Source of the DNA: Trichoplax adhaerens
Taxonomy: Eukaryota; Placozoa; Uniplacotomia; Trichoplacea; Trichoplacidae
Direction of reading: 5' to 3'
Length of the DNA stretch: 64,000 bases
Assembly: GCF_000150275.1 (NCBI RefSeq)
Contig: NW_002060954.1
Coordinates: 62,287 to 126,286, forward strand
Positions 1 through 17,808 of this stretch are shown in pieces; position 1 is the stretch's first letter, and every line of letters starts with the position of its first letter. A program made the translations under genes and the position numbers. The notes below the pieces were generated by a model. The model was not told where the DNA came from. It worked only from the letters and a program-made list of their open reading frames with translations, and did not search any database.

Positions 1-581
1 TACATACTGTACAGTAACAGCTGTGCGTACTGTACAGTACAGTGCTGTACTGTACTGTGCACTGTACACACTGTACTGTACAGTCATGGACTACAGTACA
101 GTACTAAAACTGTACAGTACTGTATTGTATTTTCCGTAAATACTGTACTGTACAGTACAAACAAAATGAGGCCAAAAGGTTCTCATTTGATACTGTCGAC
201 CGTGGCCGATTGCTAACCAGACTACAGTATCAGAGATCATTGATGGTACAGTACTGTACTGTAGTGTGCGGTACAGAACTATTACTTACAGTACTGTACA
301 AATAAAATTAGGCCAAAAAGGTTCTCATTTGATACTGTCGACCGTGGCCGATTGCTAACCAGACTATCAGAGATCATTGATGGTACAGTACTGTAGTGTG
401 AGGTACAGAAGTAACAGAACCATTACTTACAAAGTTAAGTGAAGGTTGATTCAATGGAGTGTATTGTACTGTACACTGTACAGTGTACAATACGGTATCT
501 GTTTATTGTACTGTACAGTATCTGATCAGTTTGGCAGTGAATAAAAATCTGTTACCACTTCCGTTGTTTGCGGGATCAAAG
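1..581. repeat. 5' flank of CaMKII: palindromic TACTG/TACAG array plus tandem duplication
   Basis: The stretch is dominated by short runs built from TACTG and TACAG steps, giving many copies of the self-complementary core GTACTGTACAGTAC (densest at 1-130, 240-300 and 455-530). Within it, about 158-286 and 299-427 are two direct copies of one segment (offset about 141 bp) that share the stretch from AGGCCAAAA through CATTGATGGTACAG. No coding sequence is seen before the CaMKII start codon. Confidence 0.85.
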
Positions 582-6353
<5,772 letters not shown>

Positions 6354-8248
6354 AATCTTTCCCTTACAATGAAATTCAAATTTTAAGCTCTCTTCATTGA
6401 TCTGGCTGATTCATTGCTTTTCTGTATCGGTAATTTTAAGTCATAATCAGGTGATTTGGCTTACCCATACATTTACATGATTGTATTGCTAATACTTCGG
6501 AAACGTTCTAAAGTTAAATCAGCTCAATTGTTCAATATTAATTTATTTCATTGATAAGTTATTCCGAGTTACTACTTTATAATATCGACTTAAATATACT
6601 TCGATAGACATAAATTCATCACATCAAGTTGTAGTGTTATTTCGTTGTGCTGTTACGGACAATATTGCTCCAGTATTAGTGGAGATGGAATAGTGATTAA
6701 GCTAACGCTTGTGAGACTGACGCCGAAATGATATGTAACAAATTATTAATGTGAAATAAGTCACTTATCATCTCAAAATGCTTACTTGTAAAATGTTGCT
6801 AGATCCTATAATTTGTGAATGTAATACTCGAATGGCAAGAGAATTATATAAGGTTATGCTATGTGGGATCAGAACCTACAGCGCTTAAGGTTGCTAAAAC
6901 GATGACTATTACATAGTTCGTATACGTCGCTCTTGTGTGATGAGTAGTAACAGTGCTGCCTTCCTTTTAATGTAATACGTTAAGTTTTGTCTTTCCTGTT
7001 TAACAAAGAACCATTGATGTTTAGCTCATTCCTATCACATAAACCATAACTAATTGTAGCAATTGCTTAGCATTTATGCTGTTATTTAAAATTCTTTAGC
7101 AACTCCTCGACGTAAATGTATTGAATTTATTAGCTTTATTATGCTCTTCGACTGGGTTGTTTTACAGTATTATACTAAATGAGTACATCGATAAATACAA
7201 ATGTGCGGTATGAAGTAATTTTAAAATGTCTAGCTCTCGTTTTCGTATCGTAATTATTAATATTAACAGGCTGTACCCTACAGTTATTTGCGAACGGTCT
7301 AGGGTCATGAATTTTTACTCTTTTAAATCTACTGTGGACAGTGACAACAATAACTAATTACAGTAACCTGTTTCGTGATTTGTAAAATAGATAGATAACT
7401 GATGTCATACAACATTTAATATAGTAGTAATATCTCGGATAGTCTTCATTCAATATATATGCTTTGTGTTATGTACACGCATATACAGTAGTAATTTATT
7501 GCTACTGTACGAATCAGTAAAAGAAAAGTTTGACCCCTAAAACACCTAACTTTCTGACAGAGTATGACAAATCCCTCCTGCAAGATACCCGCAGAGTATT
7601 TATTAGAGATAGTTTATGATACGTAGCCTTTGCCATTGCATGCACCAGTACAGTTCGCTGTAGAACAATAATTGGAACAGTATGAGTATTGATATCCAGT
7701 TGAAAGATACATTACTTCAACGCCGGCTAGCTAAGTAAGTTACTGAAGAGTTTCAATTGTGATCGAAGTCGCAATCGCCATATTATCAACCGCATTCTAT
7801 AAAGTGCTAGTAACAGCTACGATCTCTCCATAAGCTACTGTACATTTACTCTCGGCAGCTTTAACATTTTCACTCAAAGATGCCTTTAAATCCCCTAAGG
7901 TAATTGACGAAGTAACACTCATGCACCAATAGTACATTTCAGGCAATCCGGTGGCCTAATCACAGGCACTTCTCCGACTTTTCTTGCACCAAAACCATTT
8001 CTGGACCGTTAAACAATGTATCTATTTACTGTCATAGGGCAAGTCAGTAAAACATTTTTCAGGTACTGCACGATGTGTAGACGTACTAGACCATATGAAG
8101 TTGATAAACGCCCGAAATTATCGTTTGAATCTTGCAAAATTAACACCTTTACTTATAATTAATCACCATATGCAATCCTGTTTTACGCAACTTAATTTCA
8201 TAGTTGTGTGTGCGCTTTACAGCCCTATTGCAATGCTAAAAATATCAT

Positions 8249-8290
8249 TGATATTGATATTGATATTTTGCTGTATCAATATCAATATCA
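8249..8290. repeat. Perfect 17-bp inverted repeat with 8-base loop
   Basis: TGATATTGATATTGATA at 8249-8265 is followed by TTTTGCTG and by its exact reverse complement at 8274-8290. The arms are themselves a tandem of GATATT steps. It lies in intergenic sequence. Confidence 0.85.
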
Positions 8291-8500
8291 CCGCAATTTT
8301 CCTCACAGATTAGCAAATGTCAACATCAATCAAGGAAAGGTCAAGTTCTGAGCGAACCAAAATTATATTAAAATGATACTTTGTAAAGCAGCTGACAACA
8401 GCACTGCGCTGTGACATCTACGTACAGTACGTAACCATCAACAGGTGTAAACTGTAACGTACAGTACAGTACAGTATAAGTATGCACTGTACTGTACAGT

Positions 8501-8611
8501 ACACGGTATAAAGTTATTGAACCTCTGACAGGTCTATCAAATGGTAATACTATCCGTTAAATGAGCACATTATCGTAAACCGTCAGCAAAGCGACGGGAG
8601 TTTGCACTAGT
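8501..8611 (-). repeat. Dispersed 110-bp element, copy 1 (inverse of 18460-18571)
   Basis: The segment containing CACATTATCGTAAACCGTC and CGACGGGAGTTTGCACTAGT recurs as its reverse complement at 18460-18571 with only a few differences. It borders a TACTGTACAGTA run on its left side. Confidence 0.85.
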
Positions 8612-9489
8612 ATAGTAGTATCAGCTAATTAGTAAAGCAAGTATTCAAAATCATATACTGTATAAGGTTATTTTAGTAAGCACCGGATATAAAATTATGG
8701 TATTTTGTATAAATTTACAGACCATACGCAATACATCGATTTATATATTAGAGAAGGTGTTAATGTTTACAATTAGAATTAAAGTTCGCATTAATTGTGT
8801 GTGAATTATTAAGAACTGCTAATGGATTCTCACATGAATTGTTATTTTGTTAATTGATATTTACCGAGAATTTATGAAACTTGAAATCTTTGTAATAAGT
8901 ATAGTTAATCCTTACTAAAGATATCTCATGGTATTCTATGAGAAGTAATTGAATTAGACTGAATTCTGATGTACTGTTTTTTATCTAAAACTTGTAAAAT
9001 CTTTGTAATCAAACGTGTTAATTGATGCATGACTATATAAGAGAGCTCTCCTGAAAATAAAATCAAACTTTTCTTAAGCTCTAAATTAATTGCTGTTACG
9101 GTCGTTGAGGACCAGTAATATAAACATATTACATAATCAGGTCTGAAGCGTATAACTTGGTATAAGCTGTTAGCAAGCCTATAAAAAAGCATACTCGTAC
9201 TTGTATCAATCACATACGTATAATAGATGCATATGATCTATTTAAGCAATAGTAATTTGATTGTCAGGTTTTGGTCTTCATATAACCTACTCGTACATCT
9301 AGACAACACTAGATGCAACTGACGGCGAGAATCTTTGGTGTATACCTGTATTCACTGCTAGTTGCAGTATAAAAGATTTTATGCGTACAGGGAGTTTGAT
9401 AGCGAGGGGAGCGTTAACTAGCTGTCTGCCTGCGTCGTTATGTATTCCTATACAGAACTGTACCGTACAGTATACTATAGTTCACTAAA

Positions 9490-10161
9490 GGCCACCCGTT
9501 TTCAGGTGCTGGTGGACATTGTAGTTGACAAGCCACTTTGTTGAAGCCAACAGTAATTTAGTGTACAGTTCGAAATCGAAACTAAAGTGCAGGATGTACG
9601 ATTGTATATGAGAGTTTCTAACCTTATAAACAGCTGAAAAGCTGACATTTACATAAATTAGAAAAATTTTAATGATGTAATGTTTTTGATTGAGATCCAA
9701 ATTGTGTACTTTTTAAGGCATCATTGACTGATCGTTAAGCGAAAAAATAATCCGGATTTGATATCGACAATGTAGTTTAAATCGACATCGAAGGGGTGGG
9801 ATTGGCAAAATTTCCTTGCAAAATGGCATAAAACGACGCTAAAAAATCGAGCCAATCGCGCTCCTTCGAGATGGTTTGAAATTATACCGTAGGTATCAAA
9901 CATGGATTTTTTTACGCTTAACGATTAGTCAATGATTACCTTAAAAGCACACAACTTAGATTTCAATCAAAAACATTACATCATGAAATTTTCCGAATTT
10001 CTGTAAATGACAGCTTTTCACCTGTTGTTAAGGTTAGAAACTAACATACTGTATACGATCATACATCCCGTACGCCAGTTTCGAACTGTACTCTAAATTA
10101 CTATTACTTTCATGAAAGTCGCTTGCCTTCTTTCATGTCCACCACCTAAAAACGGATGGCC
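9490..10161. mobile_element. Foldback element with long imperfect inverted-repeat arms
   Basis: Left arm about 9490-9745 and right arm about 9902-10161 are reverse complements over about 250 bp with roughly 80% visible identity. Shared blocks include AATCAAAAACATTACATCAT, GTCAGCTTTTCA-type and AAGGTTAGAAACT. The arms separate a 155-bp spacer. Outer ends read GGCCACCCGTTTTCAGG on the left and GGCCATCCGTTTTTAGG on the right after reverse complement. No transposase frame is present, so this would be non-autonomous. A target-site duplication was not clear. Confidence 0.75.
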
Positions 10162-11118
10162 GGACACCCGTCTGAAAATGAGGAATCGTGTGTAAAAACT
10201 TAAAAACTTTGACGATGCCAACTAATGGCAACTACTGTTAGATCTGTCTACTGTAAAAGCTACTGTACGCTTAGTGAGTGAGTGTACTGTACTGTACTGT
10301 AGTGTTATGGACATACTGTACAGTACAGTACAGTACAGTATTGTACTGTTCTGTTCATTACAGTATCCAGAAATGCCGCTGAAACGGCTATACAGTACTG
10401 TACTGTACAGTAGACTGTACAGCACAGTGTCTTCAAGGCATTTATCCAAACATATCTGCTGGCATATTTGCTTGGACAAGGTATATTTGCTTAATAAAGG
10501 TATAGAGCCGTTTCAGCGGCATATTTTACAGTTACACCTGTCGATAGTACTGTACAGTACGTACATACAGTACAGTACTGTACAATACAGTATGGTTATA
10601 CAGTACTGTACACCGTACAGTACGTCAAGGAATACTGTACAGTACTGTACAGTTAGGGTGAAAGTCAGCTAAAATTTCATATACTGTACACTGTACAGTA
10701 CAGTAATGTTTCGACATTTCAACCAAGTCGAGGAGCAAGAGGCTAAAAGCTTACGTGTAGCGTGTAATAACTTTGAAATTTACAGTACAGTGTTGGTTGG
10801 TTTTCGGTACTGTTTTATTGAAATCGTGAAAGGTTTCAGACCTAAACTACTGTATGTACTGTATACAGTAGACTCCATACGATGGAGCACATACAGTACT
10901 CCTGGTACAGTACTACTTCGGCTAACTTCATGTGCATCATACTGTACAGTGTACTGTACTGTACGCTGTATACGATACACTACAATACTGTACAGTACAG
11001 TATGATGTTATTTACTCGTGCGATGCACTCACATTCTAACTGTAACTTAGATCTTCCAATTTATATAGCTCCGATCTCTGCTAGCTTCCTACAGTACTTG
11101 TTCGTTTCCAGCGAAGTC
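10162..11118. repeat. Palindromic TACTG/TACAG arrays upstream of 4E-BP
   Basis: Dense GTACTGTACAGTAC-type arrays occupy about 10260-10460, 10540-10710 and 10860-11010 and stop about 110 bp before the 4E-BP start codon. Open frames across this stretch are rich in STVQY/CTVLY because they translate the repeat, so they are not taken as genes. The motif GCCGTTTCAGCGGC (about 10508-10521) and its near-mirror at about 10376-10388 form a further inverted pair. Confidence 0.8.
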
Positions 11119-11911
11119 ATGTCTGACTCTACTAGAAGTAAAACAGTCGACATACCTTTCAAACGCATTTTAGTTACAGATCCTTGCCAATTACCCAATA
11201 GTTACTCTACCACGCCAGGAGGAACTATCTTTTCTACCACTCCTGGTGGTAAGGTTTTACTGATAGTGTAGCTGATATTACTGTACTACGGCATTATTTT
11301 ATTTTACAGCCACTGTAATAAATTTACAACTGTATTATTAATATACCTTTGTGTAATCGCAAATCAGTAATTTACGCTAGCCTAGTGTCCTTTCTACTGT
11401 GTACCAATTGTTGGAGATCACTTCAGCTACGATCTAGTGCAATATCTAATACTGTCACTTCAAATTAGATACTTTTGCTACTTTCTGCAGTTATACTTAC
11501 TTCTCTGGCTGCAAAATACAGCATAATGTATTCAAATTACCCTTAATTATGTACTCTGCAATCTCTATTTTAATTTAAAAGGGACGCGTATCATTTATGA
11601 TCGAGCATTCTTATTACAAATGAGAAACTCTCCTCATGCTCAAATTCCTCCATCGAACTTACCGAATATCCCTGGCGTAACAAGTCCTCCTATAAAAGAA
11701 GATAAATTTCCTAAGTCGAAAGACCATCCGGAAAAATCTACAAATCCAGTCACTTCGAGGCCGAACGTTGAACAGAAGGAAGACAAAGGTATGCATTTGC
11801 TAATTGATTGGAAAACATCTTCAAACTGCATGATGATCGTTCAGCTACTGTACCTCATACCGTTTTGTTATAGGTGAAGAAGAACAGTTTGCTATGGAAA
11901 TGGAAGAATGA
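11119..11911 (+). CDS. EIF4EBP: eIF4E-binding protein (4E-BP), 3 exons
   Basis: Translation repressor that binds the cap-binding factor eIF4E and is released by TOR phosphorylation. Exons 11119-11248, 11582-11788 and 11874-11911 join in phase to 124 residues (human 4E-BP1 has 118). Visible are the duplicated TTPGG motifs holding the two priming phosphosites (Thr32 and Thr41, equivalent to human Thr37/Thr46), the canonical eIF4E-binding motif Y49DRAFLL, the NSP site (Ser60, equivalent to Ser65), the IPGVTSP block, and a C-terminal FAMEM resembling the Raptor-binding TOS motif. The position equivalent to human Thr70 is Ile, so that site appears absent. There is no RAIP motif at the N terminus. 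The palindromic repeat array ends just upstream. Confidence 0.94.
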
Positions 11912-13589
11912 TAATACATGTCTTGACTGATTACATGTGAAGGTAACAGTATATAAGTCCGCATAGTGCGGTAGAATAATGATGTAATAGCTACATAGTA
12001 AGCACTTTTTCAAGTTGAAGCAGTCACTGAAAGCCTGAAGTCATACGAACAACTGTGGATTTGCACTTCATTATAAGATTTTATAAATGCTGATTTCATA
12101 ATATAATTATATTATACTATATTATACAGCAAGTAATAGCTCCATGTCTGTAATTTTATTAATATCAGTTTAGCTACATTATAGGCGTAGTTGATGACCA
12201 GTTAGTAAAATCTACTATTTGGACAATCAAAGCATATGGTGTCTTTCATACATATTATGGTAATGCAAGGGACTATGTATGCCTTTAAAGTTGAATCTAA
12301 TGATTTAAAGGTTATACGCATAAATTCTCTGTAGATATTATCTGTTGATTTTATAACTGTTTTAACGGGAACTTTTGAATTTAAATATTTTCAAGTCAAT
12401 ACGAAATTAAGGTTTTCTAATCTTGGATGTTTACATTTGTCGTCAGTTGACATCGCATACCTCTTGTCTTATTTCAATAGAATCAATAATTTCGATATAC
12501 ATTGCTTATAATGTTATTTTCTCTCATATCTTGTACTGATTCGGTGATAAATAAAATTTTAACATTGTAATCCAGTTATGTTAGTAAATACCAATATTCC
12601 AGGAATAGGTAAGATTAGCTTTCCCGAAATGATTGTCGATTATAGCAGCGATTCTAGAAAAAATTGCGGCCCAATGTAGTATCCCTTGTTTGCTATTGAA
12701 GAGCCGACTACTGTTATTAAAAGATACAGTAACGCCCTCAAAAGTAGAATCATATTTTAATACGCTTTCAACTTTGAAGTACAGTCCGACTGCTTAATTT
12801 GGATCAATGCTCATCTGCTGCTGATTAAAATATAGTATTACATGCACTCAAGCATCATTTCTAACAGACCCTAGTATAGTGCTTAATAAACTGTAATTTT
12901 TTATTTAACTATAAAACAGAAAGAGCTAAAGCTAGTGTACTCACTAAAGATCCAATGTATAAATAAACAAGACCTGATAGAAACCAATGATATTCTTCAA
13001 AACGTTTAGCAATTGTATCACCATACGTATTGCATAAGTAACTCAAATTTTAAGCTATCTTTCACTTACAATGGAATTAGATGAAATACTACAATAATTT
13101 GCAAAATAGACTGTATGTCTACATTGGCAGAAACAAGTTTTGAAAAATAGAATTGCACGCAGGTATTATTACATAGTGATGGAACGCAGACCCGTTCTTA
13201 AATTCGTAGGACGGTAGGTAAGCTGAGTTTATTTTAAGAATGTTAATAAGGCAACATAATTAATAAGCATTTATTTACACAGCGTATCGAAGGTTCATTC
13301 TAGTAAAGAAATCGATAACATATTGAACCTTAAGGCTCTAGCTGCAATTCAGTTCAGGTATTGTGCATACATGTCTTTCCTATCTAAAGGTGCATCTTCT
13401 AAATTCTAATCTTAAATAGTACACCCAAACAGTAAGTAATAGAATAGTGCAGTAACGATCTAACCGTCAATTACCCGTTCGTGTTAATCGTAAACTTAAC
13501 ATCATCAATAGAATCAAGTCTCAAAATATAGGCTAAGCTAAACTCTGCAAATTTGCCAACTTAGCACTTAAAGTTTACATTTACTTCCT
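11912..13589. other. Convergent spacer between 4E-BP and erlin
   Basis: 3' flanks of two convergent genes. An AATAAA on the plus strand near 12548 and TTTATT motifs near 13226 and 13271 (AATAAA on the minus strand) are possible poly(A) signals. No coding sequence or structured repeat was recognised. AT-only runs occur near 12105-12130. Confidence 0.55.
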
Positions 13590-16500
13590 TTAGCCGGTTT
13601 CTGGCTTCTTATCACTAGCTAGATCTGGAAATGATGGTGATAAATTTCCCCAGATTTTAGGAATACTTTCTCCAAAGTATATTTTCGTGTTTTTCGCAAG
13701 TGCTTCATATTTTATTAACTCTAAATATTGCGGAGTTAACTTTACCTACAACACGATGTAGGAGTAGAACATTCGAAATTTAAATAAATTACATTATGAC
13801 TTATGCTGTCTAAAATTTTAGTCCACCAGAAATTGTTGAAGTAGGACAACACTAACCTTGTTAGAATCGGCTAATTTCGTTGCCGCGTAATACTCTGCAT
13901 CGGCTGTTACTTTCAAGCGCGCTACATTACCTTCATCTAATTAAATTTATAAATTAGAAACTTGGTATCGATGCATGATTGCTCAACATAGATAAAATGT
14001 TTATGTTAATTTAATACTGAAAAGGCAGAAATTATACCTTCGATTTGTGCCATTTTTTTAAGGCTTTGTTTCTCCATAATCTTTTGATCAAATTGAATTT
14101 TAGCGACTTGAGCCTGCTTTTCTGCCTCTGTCGAAAATTGGTTAACAAATATTGCAGAAGTTTCAATACTGAGTGCTCTAGATCTATATTATTTATAAGT
14201 CTATCTAGTCTTTAGTGCTAATTTATTAACAGGATATAATAATATTAAGACCTATTACTGCTCTTTTTCTTTCGGTTTCTGCCTCTTTCTCGACAACTTT
14301 CTGCTTTTGTTGCGAAATTAACAACTTTGTCTTCTCTCCCTCCCTAAGTTTAAGCGTATTTATAGATTGATCTTGTCATTGAATATTGAGAGATAACCTA
14401 TACAATAATTACTTACATTATCTCATAATTCCTCCGAATAGCCTCGGGAATTTTAGGCTTAGTAACGCGAACAGCCTATTTTTGAGAGTATCCAGCAAGA
14501 AATATTTCGTTGTTAATTTGAAGTATATACTCATATTTGCTAGCGTACTAGCTAAGCTGGTTGATAATTGATGCAATATACCTGGATAGTTAATCCTGGT
14601 GCCATTAAATCAAGGTCGTTTTGTAAGGAGATTTTTAAATTTTCGTCAATCTTGTCTGTTCAATAGTTAATTAGATACAAAGTGTCGAATTAGTGCCCAA
14701 CTGAAATTAAATTACGCACCCGACATCTGCATTAGATCAACTCTACAATTATGTAAAGTAATCTTGTTATAATTCTCTGATTTACGAATCGTATGTGTAA
14801 TTACCGAAGAGGTCGATGTAAACTTCTTGCAGGTTGTGAACGCTACAAAACTGAAACGATAGACAACTTTTTAAATAGTTAATTAAATAAATCTAAAGAG
14901 TTAGCTCCGTATAGATGGCGTTTGTATACCTGATTCAATTCATGATGTATTTTATTAAAAATGAGAGTGTTGTCATAATCCGCAGTATAGTTCTTCACAA
15001 TATCGTAAACTATTATTTGAACAAATGCATATTTAGAATGTCTTACTTTGTGTACAAATACTTACATAATATAGCAAGACATAAGAGCATACATCGATAT
15101 CAACAACATACCATGGTTCGAACTTAAAATGTTCACAACTTCGATTCGATCAAAGTAGATCATAACTCCTCCACTACAATTTTAAATAAAATACTTATAT
15201 ATCAATCTCAATTTCAAAATCTTTTCACTTTATATATATACGTAAATAAATATTTGATAGTACTGTACTGTATGCAAAAGAAACTTTTATCTATGTTTGG
15301 AACCAATGTCAGTATCATGCCATATAAATGAGAATAATCAATATTTTCTTATATTACAATACGTAATTTGGTGTATTCGTAAAGCAACGTTACCTTGTAC
15401 CACATGGAACATTCTTTACTTCATCCGTTTGCAAAGTAGTCTTTTAATTCGTTTATACAGTATATGGACAGTATACAAGTCAACCATTTTACAAATACAA
15501 GATTATATGCGAGTATGTGTAATATAAGTGCAATAAAAAGCATTATCACTGAAGAATGACGTTACTGCGTTACTACCTTACAACTGCATAAAACGTGATT
15601 TGAACGTTAGCGATCATAATTTTGAATGTACAGTAGTCCCTACTTACAGTACGAAGCACATTCAAGTAAATAATAATTATACTGTATAGTTACGGTATAC
15701 GCGTATATATACAGTATATATAATCTTATATTTTAATAAACCGATGTTCGCTTTGACAGCTACATAGTGAATACAATATATGATATATATATATATACCG
15801 TGACAATATACGAATACATATATATAATACATATAATTAACCTACAGTATAGTATACAGTACAATGAGCGTTGCATAATTAATAGTTCAAACCTGAACCA
15901 GACGATACGTCGTAAGGAATGGGATCATGACATGAAAGCCTGGCCCGCTAGTTCGTGTTAGAAGAGCCCCACCCTGTAACATAAAGTGTATAGTACAGTA
16001 TTACGTGTAATCGAGCCAAGCCTATCACTATCATACAGTTAAATACGTAGAGATTTTCGATTGATAGATTGATTTAAGTTTCAGCATACATCAAAACCCC
16101 ACGTGTGTAAGAAAGCAGTATTATTGCATAGTAAACAGTAATGCACTTACCCTATAGTAAACGCCTACGTGTCCTTCAATTTCCAGTATGCATGAAAAAG
16201 ATCGAATTATCAACGATAACCTTAATAATTCTTAATTTTTAAGATTAAACCGCTAAACTAATGGCTGGGTAACAGCATAATACCTATGGCATAATCTCTA
16301 TAGCATAATACTGTGCACAGTAGCTTAAGCTGTACTTTTACCATGTATCAGGTACTACAGCAGTCATTTCATGAACTACAGTATAACATTGCTAAGGTTA
16401 AGGCACATAAACTGTATAGGGCATTATGACTGCACTAGTAGCTGTTAGTGTTATTACATTTGCAAAGATAGCAGAATTTTCTACAAGCGTAACGTCTTTT

Positions 16501-17048
16501 TAAACTACCTTGCAGTAGCGTATGCAAATGTACTGTAGCTACCGGCAACCGAGGATAATATTGTAAGTAAGAGTAATAAGTGCATCTATATATTATAATA
16601 AAAGGTATATATAATTGTATATTCGTAAAATGTAGACCACTACCCAGAAATTGGCGTAGTAAGGTACGTTCTATTAATATTCTTTCTTTATTATGTTGCA
16701 CAGTACTTATTTAAACAATTAATGCACAAATATTAAATTACTACAGTATTAACCATAGTAAGTGTGCTATGTATCTCGTGCAGGTCAAGTTTAACAATAT
16801 GCGTACAATAAGTTCCTTAAGTTATCAAGAATCGCTGATAATTAAAATAAATATATATATGACATATATAACATACCGTACTGTACAGTATAATTAATTA
16901 ATTTAACAACAACGTACGGTACAATGTTCAATATGCAGATATACGTTTAAATTAATCATAGCATACCTTCATCGATTTTATGAATGGAAAAGTTGAAAAA
17001 TATTGCCGCTGTAACAGCACATATGATCAAAGTACTTGTGATTGACAT
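13590..17048 (-). CDS. ERLIN: Erlin (ER lipid raft SPFH protein), 13 exons
   Basis: Endoplasmic-reticulum membrane scaffold of the SPFH family; erlins recruit ER-associated degradation to IP3 receptors and control sterol signalling. Exons on the minus strand: 17048-16967, 16173-16151, 15973-15893, 15440-15394, 15173-15112, 15009-14930, 14850-14805, 14655-14582, 14475-14417, 14343-14252, 14127-14038, 13936-13857, 13745-13590. They give 323 residues (human erlins 339-348). An N-terminal membrane anchor is followed by [90 protein letters not shown], a charged helical stretch around [13 protein letters not shown], and C-terminal [10 protein letters not shown]. Exon 2 is only 23 nt. One donor (GTCTTA at the end of exon 10) is weak but is required by the homology. 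The gene is head to head with OSTC. Confidence 0.95.
15660..15850. repeat. AT dinucleotide-rich stretch in erlin intron 3/4
   Basis: Runs of TATATA interspersed with TACAGTATA between erlin exons 3 and 4 (for example near 15708-15722 and 15785-15797). Simple-sequence DNA with no coding content. Confidence 0.6.
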
Positions 17049-17808
17049 CTAAACGAGATAAAATGTAAAATAAAATTTATGATAAAAACATACATGCAAG
17101 TATTTCTGTACTGTGTCTAAATAAAGAATTTCTTAGATTCGTCGATCAGATCAATGAACAAGAAAAGTACCGTACAGTACATTGCACTCAGTGTACAGTA
17201 CAGTACACCGCACAGTACTGTACAGTACAGTTTACAGGCACGATAGGGCCAAGCGCTTTTACACATCGACTGCGTTCTTATAAGAAGAGTAAAAGCGGTT
17301 GGCCCTCCTCGGCCACGATAGAGTACAGTACAGTACTATTCGAGTGAATCATGAAAAAACGTTAACGTGGGAAACATTAGTACAGTACTGTACTATACAG
17401 TACTGTACAATATGATTACAGTGTACACGTGTACATTGTACAGGAAAATCGGTCGACTTTGGTCAGTGTTTTGCGCATGTACTGCACAAATGACTACAGT
17501 ACTGTAAAGTGGACACGTTGACTACACTGTGCAGTGTACAGTACTGTACTGTACAGTACAGTACAGTACAGTAGCGTACCGTACAGTACAAGCTTACTGA
17601 CAGCACAGTACTATACTGTACTGTACTACGTACTGTACATTGTATGGTTACGAGGTACAGTAGTTTTAATAGGAAAATTTTCTTCAAATTTCTGACAGCT
17701 AGTCGCACATTATTTTCAGTTAAACAGCAACAGTGACAGTAAGAACGAATTCATCATTACAGTCAAACGGACTGAAAATACGTATAGTACTGTACAACTA
17801 ACGGAAAG
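17049..17808. promoter_or_regulatory. Divergent promoter region of erlin and OSTC filled with palindromic arrays
   Basis: The 760 bp between the two divergent start codons hold TACTGTACAGTA-type arrays at about 17165-17235, 17325-17345, 17380-17440 and 17490-17640. A hairpin element with flanking direct repeats lies at 17239-17321. No open frame outside the repeat is convincing. A shared promoter is inferred from geometry only. Confidence 0.65.
17239..17321. mobile_element. Small hairpin element flanked by CACGATAG direct repeats
   Basis: GGGCCAAGCGCTTTTAC (within 17245-17262) pairs with GTAAAAGCGGTTGGCCC (17289-17306) with one mismatch in 17. The loop contains TTCTTATAAGAA. The 8-bp direct repeat CACGATAG occurs at 17239-17246 and 17314-17321, like a target-site duplication, although the left copy overlaps the stem by 2 bp. 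Confidence 0.6.

Larger units (their letters stand above)
6354..9489. other. Gene-poor intergenic stretch downstream of CaMKII
   Basis: No recognisable gene. It contains a perfect 17-bp hairpin (8249-8290), a short TACTGTACAGTA run (about 8455-8505), one copy of a dispersed 110-bp element (8501-8611), and two short minus-strand coding-like segments near 7797-7998 that carry stop codons. The rest is unstructured AT-rich sequence, presumably CaMKII 3' UTR followed by spacer. Confidence 0.6.

Noticed and set aside
10222-11005. Several open frames of 60-130 codons on both strands rich in Ser-Thr-Val-Gln-Tyr-type strings
   Set aside because: They are translations of the palindromic TACTG/TACAG repeat, occur on both strands, and have no other protein features.
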